Numbered from the stretch's first letter, positions 14,848-24,451 are shown. The stretch is DNA of 34,236 nt from Deltaproteobacteria bacterium (GCA_016209145.1 JACQWT010000186.1:1-34236); one strand, 5' to 3'. A program made the numbers and translations. Notes: generated from the letters alone by a model not told the origin.

Positions 14848-15549
14848 CTAGGGCCGCATGCCGCGCCGGCGCGCGCGCACGTAGCGGCGCACCGTCTCGG
14901 CGTCGGTGCCTTGGGGGTCGTCGGGCGGCCGCAAGCCGAGCGCGACGGCGAGGGCGCACACCGTGTCGACGTAGCGCACCTCGGCCTCCTTGCCGCGCTT
15001 GTTTCGGCGCGCGCGCACGGCGGCGCGCCAGAGTTCTAGCGGCGCGTCGGTGGGACCGAAGACTTGCAGCCATCGGCGCTGAGCCCAACGGGCTTCACTC
15101 CGCTCTTGATCTTCCATGCCTTCGCGCCAGTCGGCCGGCAGCTCGTCGTGCTCGCGCACGGCCTGCTCGACGCAGGCGGCGAGGAACGCGATCTTGTTGG
15201 GCCTGCTGTCCCGTGACACGCCGTGCAGCACCTGGATCGCGCGCCGGGCCGCGCCGCCGAGGTTGGCGCGCTCCGCGGCCTCGCGGACGACGCCCGCCTC
15301 GAATGCAGCCGCCAGCTCGCGCCCCGACGGATCGCTGCGTTGGAGCCGGCGCTGCCGTTCGGCGGGGGTGTGCGGCCAGCCGGCAAGCTCGTATGCGATG
15401 GCCTTCGCCTCATCGAGCAGCCGGAGCGCCGCCGCCGCATGCGCGTCGAGCTTGACCGCGTTGGCGTGGCGAGCCGTCGGCGGTGTCGGGGCGGGGCGCT
15501 TCATGGCTTCCGAAAGTCTGTCCTGTGTGGGGACGAGTTCGGTAGCCAC
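14848..15549 (-). CDS. Unknown island protein, helical and basic
   Basis: A 233-aa protein from the GTG at 15549; an alternative ATG start is at 15504 (MKRPAPTPPTARHAN). It is mostly alpha-helical and charged: AAALRLLDEAKAIAYELAGWPHTP, RELAAAFEAGVVREAAERANLG, then ELWRAAVRARRNKRG and a basic C-terminus (VRRYVRARRRGM). No enzyme motif is visible. Position is the outermost gene at the right end of the island, reading away from the att repeat with direct repeats just upstream, which is where a replication, partition or excision protein of a mobile element would sit. That role is inference from position. Confidence 0.5.
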   Translation of the reverse strand: MATELVPTQDRLSEAMKRPAPTPPTARHANAVKLDAHAAAALRLLDEAKAIAYELAGWPHTPAERQRRLQRSDPSGRELAAAFEAGVVREAAERANLGGAARRAIQVLHGVSRDSRPNKIAFLAACVEQAVREHDELPADWREGMEDQERSEARWAQRRWLQVFGPTDAPLELWRAAVRARRNKRGKEAEVRYVDTVCALAVALGLRPPDDPQGTDAETVRRYVRARRRGMRP

Positions 15550-15584
15550 ACTGTAGCCAAATGCACCCGCTACGGGCCTACTCG

Positions 15585-15667
15585 GAGTGATCCCGAGTGA
15601 TCACATCTCGAGCAAGATTGCCTTGTTTTGCAGGGGTCCTGCGCATGTTCTGTGATCACGTGTGATC
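15585..15667. promoter_or_regulatory. Helically phased GTGATC repeats at island end
   Basis: GAGTGATC occurs at 15585-15592 and 15595-15602, and TGTGATC at 15651-15657 and 15661-15667; each pair is spaced exactly 10 bp. The second pair ends 10 bp before the 42-bp att repeat, and the first pair lies 36 bp upstream of the 15549 gene start. One-turn spacing is typical of iterons, recombinase arm sites or cooperative operators. Confidence 0.5.
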
Positions 15668-15677
15668 CGTCCTTGGA

Positions 15678-15719
15678 GGCTTAGAAGGCCGCTGCTCTAT
15701 CCGGCTGAGCTACGGGCGC
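15678..15719. other. attR: 42-bp direct repeat, copy 2 (displaced tRNA 5' half)
   Basis: Identical to 9193-9234. On the minus strand it is nucleotides 1-42 of tRNA-Arg, followed not by the rest of the tRNA but by island sequence. Upstream of this copy (15720-15780) the chromosome keeps what looks like the original tRNA promoter region, including a TACACT -10 candidate (minus strand, 15750-15755) about 30 nt before the tRNA 5' end. Confidence 0.85.
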
Positions 15720-15874
15720 CTGCGGCCGGCTCGTGCCGGCGCGAGCGCCAGTGTAGCAGCCCCTTCGGCGGCGCCGGTAGCGGCAGGTGGGCGTCCCGGC
15801 GCTTGCGCCTACCGCTTCTGCTATGATGATGCCCTGTCGCGCCCGTGGGCGCCCCTTGGCCCGAGGAGATCCAG

Positions 15875-17158
15875 ATGAACAGGCAGACTCTTCCGTGGCT
15901 GGCCGCGGCGTTGCTCGTCGCAGCGTCCGCCGCCTACTCGCAGCACGCGGCCGCCTTGCCCGCGACGATAACCCAGCAGGGCCGCCTCTACGATGCCAAG
16001 AGCGGGCAGCCGGTCGAAGGCGAGATCGAGGTCGCCTTCGCCCTCTACGACAACCAGATCGCCCCGACGCCGGTGTGGATCGAGATCCAGAAGGTGGCTT
16101 TCGAGGACGGGTACTTCAGCGCGCAGCTCGGCTCGGTCATGAAGTTCCAGGACAACACCTTCGACGGCTCGCCGCGCTACCTGGGCATCAGCGTGGGCGA
16201 CGATCCGGAGATGACGCCGCGCGCCGTGGTCGGCAGCGTGCCCTACGCTCTAGTGGCCGAGAACGCCGTCGGCGACATCACGCCGAGCTCCGTGACCATC
16301 GCGGACTACGGCGAGGTCATCGACAGCAAGGGCAAGTGGGTCGGCGACCCCACGGGGCTCGTGGGCCCGGCCGGGCCGAAGGGCGACAAGGGCGAGACGG
16401 GCCAGGTGGGCCCGCCGGGGCCGCAGGGCCCGCAGGGGCTCACGGGGCCGCAGGGCCTGACCGGGCCGCAGGGGCCGGTGGGCCCGCAGGGACCGCAAGG
16501 CCCCGTCGGGGCGATGGGGCCTTCCGGCCCCAAGGGCGACCCGGGCCCGCAGGGGCCGAAGGGCGACCCCGGAGCGGCGGGGCCGGCCGGCCCGCAGGGT
16601 GCCCAGGGCCCGCAGGGCCCGCAGGGCCCGGCCGGGACGTTCAGCGGCACGTTCAAGGGCAACACGACCTTCGAGGGCGACATGAGCGTCGTCGGCAACG
16701 CCGTGGTGCAGGGCGAGCTCTTGCGCAAGGTGCAGCGCAAGGTCGTCTACAGCTACGACTCCACCACGAACGGCGTGGTCGGCTCGCGTTCTTTCGACTT
16801 CACCAAGCAGCGCAACGACACGGCCGTGCGCATCCAGTGGTACGACAACTTCCGCTGCGGCGGCACCAGCGTCGCCTGCCGCTGGGACGTGCGCATCGAC
16901 GGCCAGGACTGCGGCACTCCGGGGCCCGTGCGGGCAGACATGTACAACGAGCCCCTCACCAACCACCACTACCCGATGACCATCGTCGGCTACTGCTCGA
17001 AGCTCAAGGACGGCACGCCCGTCGGCGCAGGCGCACACAAGCTGACCATCGTCGAAGGTGCTTCGCCAGCACACACCCATGGCGGGCCCGTGCTCGGCTG
17101 GAACTGGGCCAACAACGACGGCACTTGGACCGTCATCGAGGTCGAGGAGGTGTTCTAG
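15875..17158 (+). CDS. Secreted collagen-like protein
   Basis: A 427-aa protein from ATG 15875, preceded by GAGGAG. A signal peptide (about residues 5-28) leads to a domain of about 135 residues beginning [20 protein letters not shown] and containing [17 protein letters not shown], a module common in myxobacterial surface proteins with collagen tails. Thirty uninterrupted Gly-X-Y triplets follow (16364-16633), rich in GPQ and GPK/GDP. A C-terminal beta-rich domain of about 170 residues holds four cysteines (FRCGG, SVACRW, GQDCG, GYCS). Such proteins trimerise through the collagen rod and act as extracellular fibres or adhesins. The start at 15845 in the same frame is rejected because it places the ribosome-binding site inside the gene. 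Confidence 0.88.
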   Translation: MNRQTLPWLAAALLVAASAAYSQHAAALPATITQQGRLYDAKSGQPVEGEIEVAFALYDNQIAPTPVWIEIQKVAFEDGYFSAQLGSVMKFQDNTFDGSPRYLGISVGDDPEMTPRAVVGSVPYALVAENAVGDITPSSVTIADYGEVIDSKGKWVGDPTGLVGPAGPKGDKGETGQVGPPGPQGPQGLTGPQGLTGPQGPVGPQGPQGPVGAMGPSGPKGDPGPQGPKGDPGAAGPAGPQGAQGPQGPQGPAGTFSGTFKGNTTFEGDMSVVGNAVVQGELLRKVQRKVVYSYDSTTNGVVGSRSFDFTKQRNDTAVRIQWYDNFRCGGTSVACRWDVRIDGQDCGTPGPVRADMYNEPLTNHHYPMTIVGYCSKLKDGTPVGAGAHKLTIVEGASPAHTHGGPVLGWNWANNDGTWTVIEVEEVF

Positions 17159-17174
17159 CCTGCGCCGAGGAGTC

Positions 17175-18556
17175 TCACGCCGCCGGCAGGCTGAGCTGGA
17201 ACTCCACCCGCGGCGGTCCGGGCGTGAGGCATTCGGCGCGGCCGCCGTGGGCCAGGGCCACGGCGCGAACGATGGCCAGGCCCAGGCCCGTCCCGCCCCG
17301 CTCGCCGCGCGAGGTCACGAAGCGCTTGAAGATGCGTTTGTGCACGTGCGGGCTGATCTGGCCGCCGTTCGCCACGCGGCAGCACACCTCGCCCTCCTGC
17401 CGGCCAAGCGCGATCTCGATGGGCTGGCCCGGAGTGCCGTGCAGTCGGGCGTTGTCCACGAGGTTGCGGATGGCGCGGCCCAGCCAGGCGGCGTCGCCGC
17501 GCACTACGAGGCTGCCCTCGGCGCGGATCTCGACGCTGGCCCCGAGCTCCCGCACGGCCTCGGCGACGGCCTGCGCCTGCGCCAACAGATCTACCGGCTC
17601 GGCGTTCTCGACGCCGCGCGCCTCCACGCGCGCGAGACTCAGCAGATCGCCGAGCAGGGCTTCGATCCGGCCGGTGGCATCGAGGATCCGGCCGAGGAAG
17701 TGCGCCGCCTGCCCCGGCTCGTCCTGGGCCCCGTCGCGCAGCACCTCGGCGCTGGCGCGAATTGCCGCCACCGGGTTCTTGAGCTCGTGCGAGAGATCGG
17801 CGGCGAAGGCCTCGACAAAGGGCCGGCCCTCGAGCTCGCGGCGCATCGAGTCGAGCGCCCCGCTCAGCCGCTTGACCTCGCGGCCGTGCCCAGGCGGCGG
17901 CGCGGCGCGGCGGTCGCCGGCGCTGACGCGCTCCGCGAAGCTCGTCAGCGCCTCGATCGGCGCGGCAATGGTCCGGCCGATGACGGCCGCCGAGGCCGCC
18001 GCCACGGCGCCCAGCACCAGGCTGATGACGAGGACCGTGGGGGCGAAGTCGGCCAGCGTCTTACGGATGAGCAGTGTCGGCTTGACCACGCGCACCTGGC
18101 CCACGATCTGGCCGCGCACGCGCACCGGCGCGAAGGCCGCCACCGTGCCGTCCTCGTCCGGAGAACGGCCGCTGGCGAAGACCGGGCGGCCCTGGGCGTC
18201 GAGCAACGCCAGGTGAAGCTCGACGCCTTGCTGCTCGCCGCGACCGCGGCGCAGCCGCTCTGCCACCTGGGCCAGCGTGGCCGGACGCGTGGTCATCTCG
18301 GCGCTCACCAGCGCCGCGATGGCATGCGCCTCGTCGAGCGCCGCCTCTCGGCCGAGCAGGGCGGCGCGGGCCTTGATGCGGTCGAGCACCAGCACGCCCA
18401 GGCCGAAGGCGAAGGCGCCGACGATGCAGGCGAGCGCCAGGAAGATCTGCATCCGCACCGACAAGCCTGCCGTGCGGGCGCGCAGCAGCCGAGCCGCCAC
18501 AAAGGACACGAACACGATCAGACCGATCGCGCCGGCGGCCACGAGCACAAAATGGG

Positions 18557-18560
<4 letters not shown>
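17175..18560 (-). CDS. Sensor histidine kinase
   Basis: A 461-aa membrane kinase. Two N-terminal helices (about 3-22 and 38-58) are followed by an extracytoplasmic sensor of about 115 residues. A third helix (FAPTVLVISLVLGAVAAASA, about 168-190) leads to HAMP, then the H-box FAADLSHELKNPVAAIRASA, the N-box RNLVDNARLHG and the G2 box GGTGLGLAIVRAVALAHGG. The usual G1 motif (D-x-G-x-G) is replaced by VANGGQIS, lacking the Asp, so ATP binding may be altered. The GTG start at 18560 overlaps the regulator's stop (GTGA), showing translational coupling. It phosphorylates the regulator encoded just upstream. Stimulus is unknown; neighbours suggest an envelope or extracellular signal. Confidence 0.9.
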
Positions 18561-19288
<728 letters not shown>

Positions 19289-19321
19289 GCTGGGGAGTGT
19301 AGTCCACCGGGCGGCGGGCGG

Positions 19322-19918
19322 TCACGCAGGGTAGCGCGAGGCCGCCGCCGCGATCTGCCGCGCGATGCCCACAAGCCGCTCGTAGTGAGCGGGGATGGGG
19401 CCCAGACCGGCGTAGTGCACGACCAGCCCGCCCGGCCGCAGCTCCAGGTGCCCGCGAAACCCCCAGCCGGCGAGAAGTCGCCGCAGCTCCGGATGGAAAG
19501 CCGCTGCCGCCTCGGCCGGGGTGGGCGCCAGGGTCGTAGCGTGCCGGTCCCAGAGCGCGTCGCCCACCTGCACGGCGGGAGGCGGCCGGCTCTCCAGGAA
19601 AGCCACGCGCGTGATGAAGTGCTCCCCCACGCGCGCCGCCGCGCGATGGCGCAAGCCGGGGTAGCTCGCAAAGGCGAGCACGGTGCGCTCCATCGGCTCG
19701 CCGGCGCCTTCCTCGGTCCAGGGCTCCACCAGCACCACTTGCCCGTGCCGGCCGACGCGCGTGACGGAGTTGAGGTAGTAGGCCGCAGGCACCAGCGTGT
19801 CGAACGGCTCCCATTGGCGAAACCACCCCTGTTCCGGCCAGGCGAGGAAGGGCAGGCCCTGACTGCTCGCCCAGGCGGCGATCGCCTGCGTTCCGGCCGG
19901 CGTGAATGCGGGTTCCAT
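19322..19918 (-). CDS. Conserved hypothetical cytoplasmic protein
   Basis: A 198-aa protein starting MEPAFTPAGTQAIAAWASSQ. It has no signal peptide, no cysteines and no membrane segment. Aromatic-rich motifs stand out: FLAWPEQGWFRQWEPFDTLV, PAAYYLNSVTRVG and GWGFRGHLELRPGG. The ends of PAHYERLVGIARQIAAAASR are helical. I do not recognise a family; a small alpha/beta fold is likely. It lies 9 nt after the Cys-rich lipoprotein gene and 33 nt before the response regulator gene, so it is probably transcribed with both. Confidence 0.65.
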   Translation of the reverse strand: MEPAFTPAGTQAIAAWASSQGLPFLAWPEQGWFRQWEPFDTLVPAAYYLNSVTRVGRHGQVVLVEPWTEEGAGEPMERTVLAFASYPGLRHRAAARVGEHFITRVAFLESRPPPAVQVGDALWDRHATTLAPTPAEAAAAFHPELRRLLAGWGFRGHLELRPGGLVVHYAGLGPIPAHYERLVGIARQIAAAASRYPA

Positions 19919-19927
19919 GATGCGATC

Positions 19928-21091
19928 CTACCGGCCGCCGACCGCGGCGCTCACGCTCGCCCCGGCGTTGACGCTGACGCCCAGCGAGGCCCAGGCACTG
20001 CCCGCCAGCCCGACGGCGTCGGCCACGCAAATCCCTGCTTTGAGGGCTTTCGGGCCGGGCTCGAGCTTGCGCACCAGATCCTGAAGCTCGGCTCCGGCCG
20101 CGACCACATCCGCTGCGGCGGCCTGGGCGCTCCTGGCGCGGCCGAGCTGGATCTCGGCGATCTTCGGCAGTGCCGTCTCCAAGGCGGACGCGAGCTTGGT
20201 GACGCTCTCGTCGAGCTTGCCGCCGGCCGTCACGAGCACGCCCGGCGGATCGCAGGCCACGCTGGCTGCCCCCCTCCCGGTGCAGCCGATGAGGCAGCCG
20301 GGTTCGACCTTGGATGGCTTGAGCTTGCCGGAGCACTTGGGCGCCTTCAGCTCCGCGCTGCAGCCGCCCGCGCAGCGGCCTTCGCACTTGGGCTGGCCCA
20401 TGACCTCGCACGTGCCCGAGCAGCGGCCCTCGCATGAGCCCTCGCACTTGGACGCGCTCTTTCCCTCCGCGGCCGTGCCGTTGCAGCTTCCGTCGCACTT
20501 GCCGTTGCAGCGGCCCTTGCAGGCGGCGCCGGGCGGGAGCGTGCAGGCGCCCTGGCACTCGGCCTCGCATGTCCCGAGGATCGCGGCGCCCTTGCAGCTT
20601 ACCTCGATCTCGGCGCGCGAGAGAGCGGAGCCGCACTCGCCCAGGCACCGGCCGAAGGCGTCGAGGTCGGCATAGCACTTGGGCGCGAGGATCTCGACGC
20701 TGAGCTTGGCGTCCTTGTTGGCGCTGAGGATCCCCCTTGCCCGGTCGGCCACGGCCTCGCAGACATCCTTAGCCCCCTCCCCGCCGTCCGGCGCGGCGGT
20801 CACGGAGCCCGCATCCATGTCGAGCGCCAGGCCGAGCTCGCGGCACGATGCGATTAGACTCACTTCAAGCCGCAGAGCAAGCGCATCGAGCTCGCGGGCC
20901 GCCGCGGCAAATGCCTTGCCGCGCCGGGAGATTTCCGCCTGACCTTCGATCTCGAGAACGCTGAGATCGCCGCCGCCGAGCTCACCGCAGCTCGCCGCGG
21001 GGAAGGCAGCAAGCCCGTTGCAGCCTGGTAGCGACGGCGCAAGGAGCGCCAACATGGACAGGGCTAGCACCGTCGATCGGCCCATGACCAT
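19928..21091 (-). CDS. Cys-rich lipoprotein with GxCxGxC repeats
   Basis: A 387-aa protein with lipobox LLAPSLPGC (Cys24). A mixed helical domain follows to about residue 165, then about 100 residues of Cys-Gly repeats, including CEAECQGACTLPPGAACKG, CNGKCDGSCNG and CEGSCEGRCSGTCEV, with more than 20 cysteines. A C-terminal helical domain (KLASALETALPKIAEIQLG; VVAAGAELQDLVRKLEPG) completes it. Outer-membrane anchoring is implied by the lipobox. The repeat could bind metal or form a disulfide ladder; neither is proven. The start is one of two Met codons 6 nt apart (21091, 21085), with GGGAG upstream. It follows a related-looking lipoprotein gene by 119 bp. Confidence 0.78.
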   Translation of the reverse strand: MVMGRSTVLALSMLALLAPSLPGCNGLAAFPAASCGELGGGDLSVLEIEGQAEISRRGKAFAAAARELDALALRLEVSLIASCRELGLALDMDAGSVTAAPDGGEGAKDVCEAVADRARGILSANKDAKLSVEILAPKCYADLDAFGRCLGECGSALSRAEIEVSCKGAAILGTCEAECQGACTLPPGAACKGRCNGKCDGSCNGTAAEGKSASKCEGSCEGRCSGTCEVMGQPKCEGRCAGGCSAELKAPKCSGKLKPSKVEPGCLIGCTGRGAASVACDPPGVLVTAGGKLDESVTKLASALETALPKIAEIQLGRARSAQAAAADVVAAGAELQDLVRKLEPGPKALKAGICVADAVGLAGSAWASLGVSVNAGASVSAAVGGR

Positions 21092-21210
21092 CGGCGCAAG
21101 CTCCCGCGAGCGGCCGCCATCCGGCCGAGCTGGCAGACACACGACCGCGTCGCGCTCGAGCCCGCCCGCGCGACACCGAGCGCGACGCGACCGCTGTCGT
21201 GGCAGAAGGC

Positions 21211-21951
21211 TCAGCCCGCCTTCGCCTCGCCCTTGGCCGAAGCCTGGACGTTCACCGAGAAGTCGACCTTGGCGTCGAGATCGGCCTTGAAGCCGGTCAG
21301 CGTCTCGACGGCGCACTTGACCTCGCCCACAGCGTTGAGGTCCGTGACGAGCTGCGTCACCAGGCCCTGGCCCTTGGTCGTGAGCTCGGGCACCTTCGCC
21401 AGGAAGGCGATGTAGCCCTTCGCCACGCCCAGGAGCTTGGGCATGTGCACCTTGATGGCGTTCACGGTGACGTCGAGATCGGCCTTCACATCGGCCTCGG
21501 CCTCGCACTTCGGCTCGATCTTGACGTTGACCGACGCGCTGGCGCCGCCCTCGGCGGCCGCGTCTCCCTTGGCCCCTTCATCGGAGCTCGCCTTGCCGCT
21601 GGCCGACGCCTCGAGCTGGGCCTTGAGGTCGATGTCGGCGCTGAAGTCGAAGGTGCACTTGCCCTTCGCCTTGAAGCTCTCGAAGTTCGCCTTGAACTTC
21701 GCCAGCACCGCCTCCTCGGTCCCGTCGACCTTGAGCTCGCCGGCGATCGCCTTGATCTCGGCGGTCCACTCGGCTTGGAGCTTCTGCACCTCCAGGACCG
21801 TCTCGACGAAAGCCTTGGCATCGCCGGTCAAGTTGGCCGCGAGCTCGCCCTTGCCGAACTTGCACTCGCCGAGACCCGGAACACCGGGAATGGCACCGCA
21901 GCCGATGGTCATCAGACTCAGCCCAAGGATGGGGCCCCACGTTCTGTTCAT
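21211..21951 (-). CDS. Lipoprotein, helical, unknown function
   Basis: A 246-aa protein with lipobox SLMTIGC (Cys18) and start ATG 21951 preceded by AGGAGA. The mature protein is built of Lys/Ala/Asp-rich helices (FVETVLEVQKLQAEWTAEIKAIAGE) and alternating-charge strands (FDFSADIDLKAQLEASASG; PKCEAEADVKADLDVTVNAI), with a few cysteines (ECKFG, KCTF, PKCE, VKCAVE). The amphipathic strand-helix alternation suggests a scaffold or lipid-binding protein on the outer membrane. It precedes the Cys-rich lipoprotein gene in the same orientation and probably shares its function. No known family is recognised. Confidence 0.75.
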   Translation of the reverse strand: MNRTWGPILGLSLMTIGCGAIPGVPGLGECKFGKGELAANLTGDAKAFVETVLEVQKLQAEWTAEIKAIAGELKVDGTEEAVLAKFKANFESFKAKGKCTFDFSADIDLKAQLEASASGKASSDEGAKGDAAAEGGASASVNVKIEPKCEAEADVKADLDVTVNAIKVHMPKLLGVAKGYIAFLAKVPELTTKGQGLVTQLVTDLNAVGEVKCAVETLTGFKADLDAKVDFSVNVQASAKGEAKAG

Positions 21952-22079
21952 CTCGTTCTCTCCTGTCAATGGTGGGGCGCTAGCGCACCCCGGTGCCCGA
22001 CCAGCCTCCGCCTGGCCAACCCGTGGCACGGTGGCGGCGAATCGAGCGGCCTCGCCCGCCTGAAGCAAGCGACGCGGCC

Positions 22080-23282
22080 CTAATACCGGATCTCGGCGAG
22101 GCGGGCAAGAAGTACTGGCGCGCGCCGCCGCCGGCGCCCGCGGGCAAGCCAGACGAGCGCCAGCGCGGCAGCCCACGCCGCACTTCCTGCCCCGGCGGAC
22201 GCCCCGAGCGACGCGCGGCAGTCGCAGCCCCCGTCGCTCGGACCGAGCGCGCCGAGCGGGCTCGCCGCCACCGCTCCCGCGCCGCCCGCGCCACCGCTGC
22301 CCGGAGCGCCGCCGCCCGGCTCGGCCCCAGCCGCGCCCCCGGCGGCCGGCTCGCCGCCCGCCCCCGCCGAGCCCCCGGCTCCGCCGCCTCCGCCCGTGCC
22401 CGCGCAGCTCGTCTCGTGCGTGGGGCGGGTACTCGCGCAGTCGGTCGGAGAGGCGCAGCTCGGCTCCGGCAGATCCGGAGGGCTGTTGCCGTTGCCGATG
22501 TCGCCGGGGTTGGGGTAGGCCGCCTCGGTCGCCGGCCACTTGCCCTGGGTGTGCTCCAGCCGGCCGAAGATCTTCTCCTGGTAGGGCGCCGCGCCGCCGA
22601 TGGCGGGATCCCACACGCCGCGGTCGGGATCGTAGTTGGGATTGTTCGGGTTGTTGACGTAGGCGAGACCGTTGTAGGCCCACGCGGCGGTGTACCAGTG
22701 CTCGATGATCCGCGGCTGGTTGTCGCCCACGCACTTGGTCGCGCGCCACTTGCCCGCGAGGATGCTGGCCCCGGTCGCCAGGTTGTAGAGCGCCTCGCCC
22801 GCCACCCGGTCGCGGTCGAAGGCCGGGGTCTCGCCCGTGTGCATGCCGCTCGTGACCTGGCTCACGCCGTAGCCGCAGTCGAAGGAGATGATCGTCTGCG
22901 GGGGCTTGCCCACCTGGTCCGGAGGCTTCGTCGGCGCGCAGAACTGCTGCCAGCCGCTCTCGGCCATGGCAATGGCCTTGAGCAACTCGCAGGGGAAGCG
23001 CGCCGGCACGTCGTGCAGCGGCTCCGGCTTGCCGCAGCCCTGGCCAATGTCCTTGACGGCCGGCCCCTGCGCGCCCCATGCCTCGGGCCCTTGGGATACG
23101 AGCAGAAAGAAGTCCTGCCACTGCTCGGCGCTCGGGTTCGTCCCAGGCACGGCATCGACGCCGCAGTTGTGGTCGTTGGCCGGGCTCGACTTGGTGTAGC
23201 TCGGGCAGTAGGCCGCCCGGGCCGGGGCCGCGACGCCGAGCGCCGCACCGAGCACGAGAAGCGTGGCGCAGGGGCGGCTCAT
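22080..23282 (-). CDS. Lytic transglycosylase-like protein, MYXO-CTERM-type
   Basis: A 400-aa secreted protein. A signal peptide (about residues 1-24, ending PARAA) precedes an SLT-like domain: CELLKAIAMAESGWQQFC with candidate catalytic Glu108, ISFDCGYGVSQVTSGMHTG, LYNLATGASILAGKW and WYTAAWAYNG. This would cleave peptidoglycan glycan strands without water. A Gly/Ala/Pro-rich linker of about 70 residues follows (GGGGGAGGSAGAGG). The end reads GGCDCRA, a hydrophobic run (AAWAALALVWLA) and GRRRRR, a MYXO-CTERM-type anchor. Its start overlaps the stop of the upstream propeller gene (ATGA), so the two are coupled. Whether it serves growth, predation or export is not shown. Confidence 0.83.
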   Translation of the reverse strand: MSRPCATLLVLGAALGVAAPARAAYCPSYTKSSPANDHNCGVDAVPGTNPSAEQWQDFFLLVSQGPEAWGAQGPAVKDIGQGCGKPEPLHDVPARFPCELLKAIAMAESGWQQFCAPTKPPDQVGKPPQTIISFDCGYGVSQVTSGMHTGETPAFDRDRVAGEALYNLATGASILAGKWRATKCVGDNQPRIIEHWYTAAWAYNGLAYVNNPNNPNYDPDRGVWDPAIGGAAPYQEKIFGRLEHTQGKWPATEAAYPNPGDIGNGNSPPDLPEPSCASPTDCASTRPTHETSCAGTGGGGGAGGSAGAGGEPAAGGAAGAEPGGGAPGSGGAGGAGAVAASPLGALGPSDGGCDCRASLGASAGAGSAAWAAALALVWLARGRRRRRAPVLLARLAEIRY

Positions 23283-24451
23283 GGGGCATCTCCCGCACGA
23301 GCCGGCTCGACGAAGCCCGCCACTGCGATCCGCGCTCCCTCCGGCACCGGCAGCGGGCGAGCCTTGCCGAGTGGGCGATCCACGACGAAGGCCACGGGCA
23401 GCTTGCCGGCCGCGAAGTGCTCGCCCACGACGAAGCGCCCGTCCGCGCTCGACGAGCGCACGACGTCGGTCCCAGGCCCGAGGGGACTCGCGACCGCGTC
23501 GCTCGATCGCAGCAGGCGAAGACCCCGGCCATCCGGATTGAAGGCCACGGCCGCCTGTGCGCCTTGCGCGGGCCAGACGTGGGGCGCGAGCGAGAAGCTC
23601 GCACCCTCGTACAGGCGCGCTCTGGTGCCGCTCGCGAGATCGATCTCCTCGATCACCCAGCGCCGCGCGTCCGTCTCGTGCCTGCCGCGGTAGACGAGCT
23701 TGCCGCGCTGCTCATCCACCGAGAAGTCACGGGCGAAGGGCGGGAGATCCGCCACGAGCGAGCGCAGCGCGCCCGAGCCGCGGTCGACGGCCACGATGTC
23801 GGCACGCCCCGGCCCCACGCGGTAGACGACGATCTCGCCGCAGCTCGCCCCGGCGAGGTGCACCACGTAGCCCTGGAAGGCATGCACGCGGCGCGCCGCG
23901 CCCGAGCCCAAATCGATCTCGTCGATGCCGAGCTCGTCGACGCGTAGCTCGCCCGCCGCTGGGTCCGGCCCGCCGCGGCCGCGCGAGACAAAGATGCGAC
24001 CATCTGCCGTGACGAGCGGGCGGCTCGCGTACACGACGCCGGTGCAAAGCTGGATGGCGCCGCGGCCTGGATCGAGGCGGTACAGGGCCGTGGCAAAGGA
24101 GCGGTCCCGGCCGGCCACGGCCTCGGCCGCAACGAGCACGGTGCGCGTGCCCGGCACGATCTCGGCACGAACGCTCCCGGTAGGCCGGTGGCTGAACCGC
24201 AGCGCGGCCACGGCGGCGCCGGCGGCGGTGGCGGGATCGACGAAGTAGAGTGAGCTCTGCGTCCCCTCGGGCGCCGTGGCGACTAGCGCCACGACAGGGG
24301 CGCCGGAGAAGCCGTAGGGCGCCGCGGCCGCGACCGTCGCGCCCGGATCGGCTTCCGCGCGCCGACCGGGAGTGACGAGGGCGAGCGCGCAACCGAGCAG
24401 CACGACTGCGGGCACGAAGGAGCGGAGCGGGCGGTTCGTGACGAGGATCAT
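23279..24451 (-). CDS. Secreted beta-propeller (TolB-like) protein
   Basis: A 390-aa protein with an N-terminal hydrophobic segment (VPAVVLLGCALALVTPG). The mature part is a string of four-stranded blades: SLYFVDPATAAGAAVAALRF, ALYRLDPGRGAIQLCTG, ELGIDEIDLGSGAARRV, VYRVGPGRADIVAVDRGSG, WVIEEIDLASGTRARLYEG and AVAFNPDGRGLRLLRSSD. The D-P/D-x-x-S-G turns resemble TolB/WD40-like PD repeats. It likely binds a ligand or partner in the periplasm. Its stop overlaps the start of the transglycosylase gene by 4 nt, which points to a partnership with that enzyme. No catalytic residues are recognisable. Confidence 0.75.
   Translation of the reverse strand: MILVTNRPLRSFVPAVVLLGCALALVTPGRRAEADPGATVAAAAPYGFSGAPVVALVATAPEGTQSSLYFVDPATAAGAAVAALRFSHRPTGSVRAEIVPGTRTVLVAAEAVAGRDRSFATALYRLDPGRGAIQLCTGVVYASRPLVTADGRIFVSRGRGGPDPAAGELRVDELGIDEIDLGSGAARRVHAFQGYVVHLAGASCGEIVVYRVGPGRADIVAVDRGSGALRSLVADLPPFARDFSVDEQRGKLVYRGRHETDARRWVIEEIDLASGTRARLYEGASFSLAPHVWPAQGAQAAVAFNPDGRGLRLLRSSDAVASPLGPGTDVVRSSSADGRFVVGEHFAAGKLPVAFVVDRPLGKARPLPVPEGARIAVAGFVEPARAGDAP

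Larger units (their letters stand above)
9193..15719. mobile_element. 6.5-kb integrated island in tRNA-Arg
   Basis: Bounded by a 42-bp exact direct repeat that equals the 5' half of tRNA-Arg(UCU). The interior holds an integrase N-terminal fragment directly at one junction, an RHH regulator, a terminase-small-subunit-like protein, a proteasome-like Ntn-hydrolase operon, a MITE-split lipoprotein gene, a retropepsin/XRE remnant and an unknown 233-aa gene. The integrase lacks its catalytic domain, so the element is probably immobile by itself. The mixture of phage-type genes and host-type lipoprotein suggests successive insertions and deletions. Confidence 0.8.

Noticed and set aside
9193-15719. 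SSV-type split integrase, with N-part at one att site and C-part at the other
   Set aside because: In a circular form the frame stops within the 42-bp repeat, and the 128 bp beyond the other copy contain no integrase C-terminal sequence.
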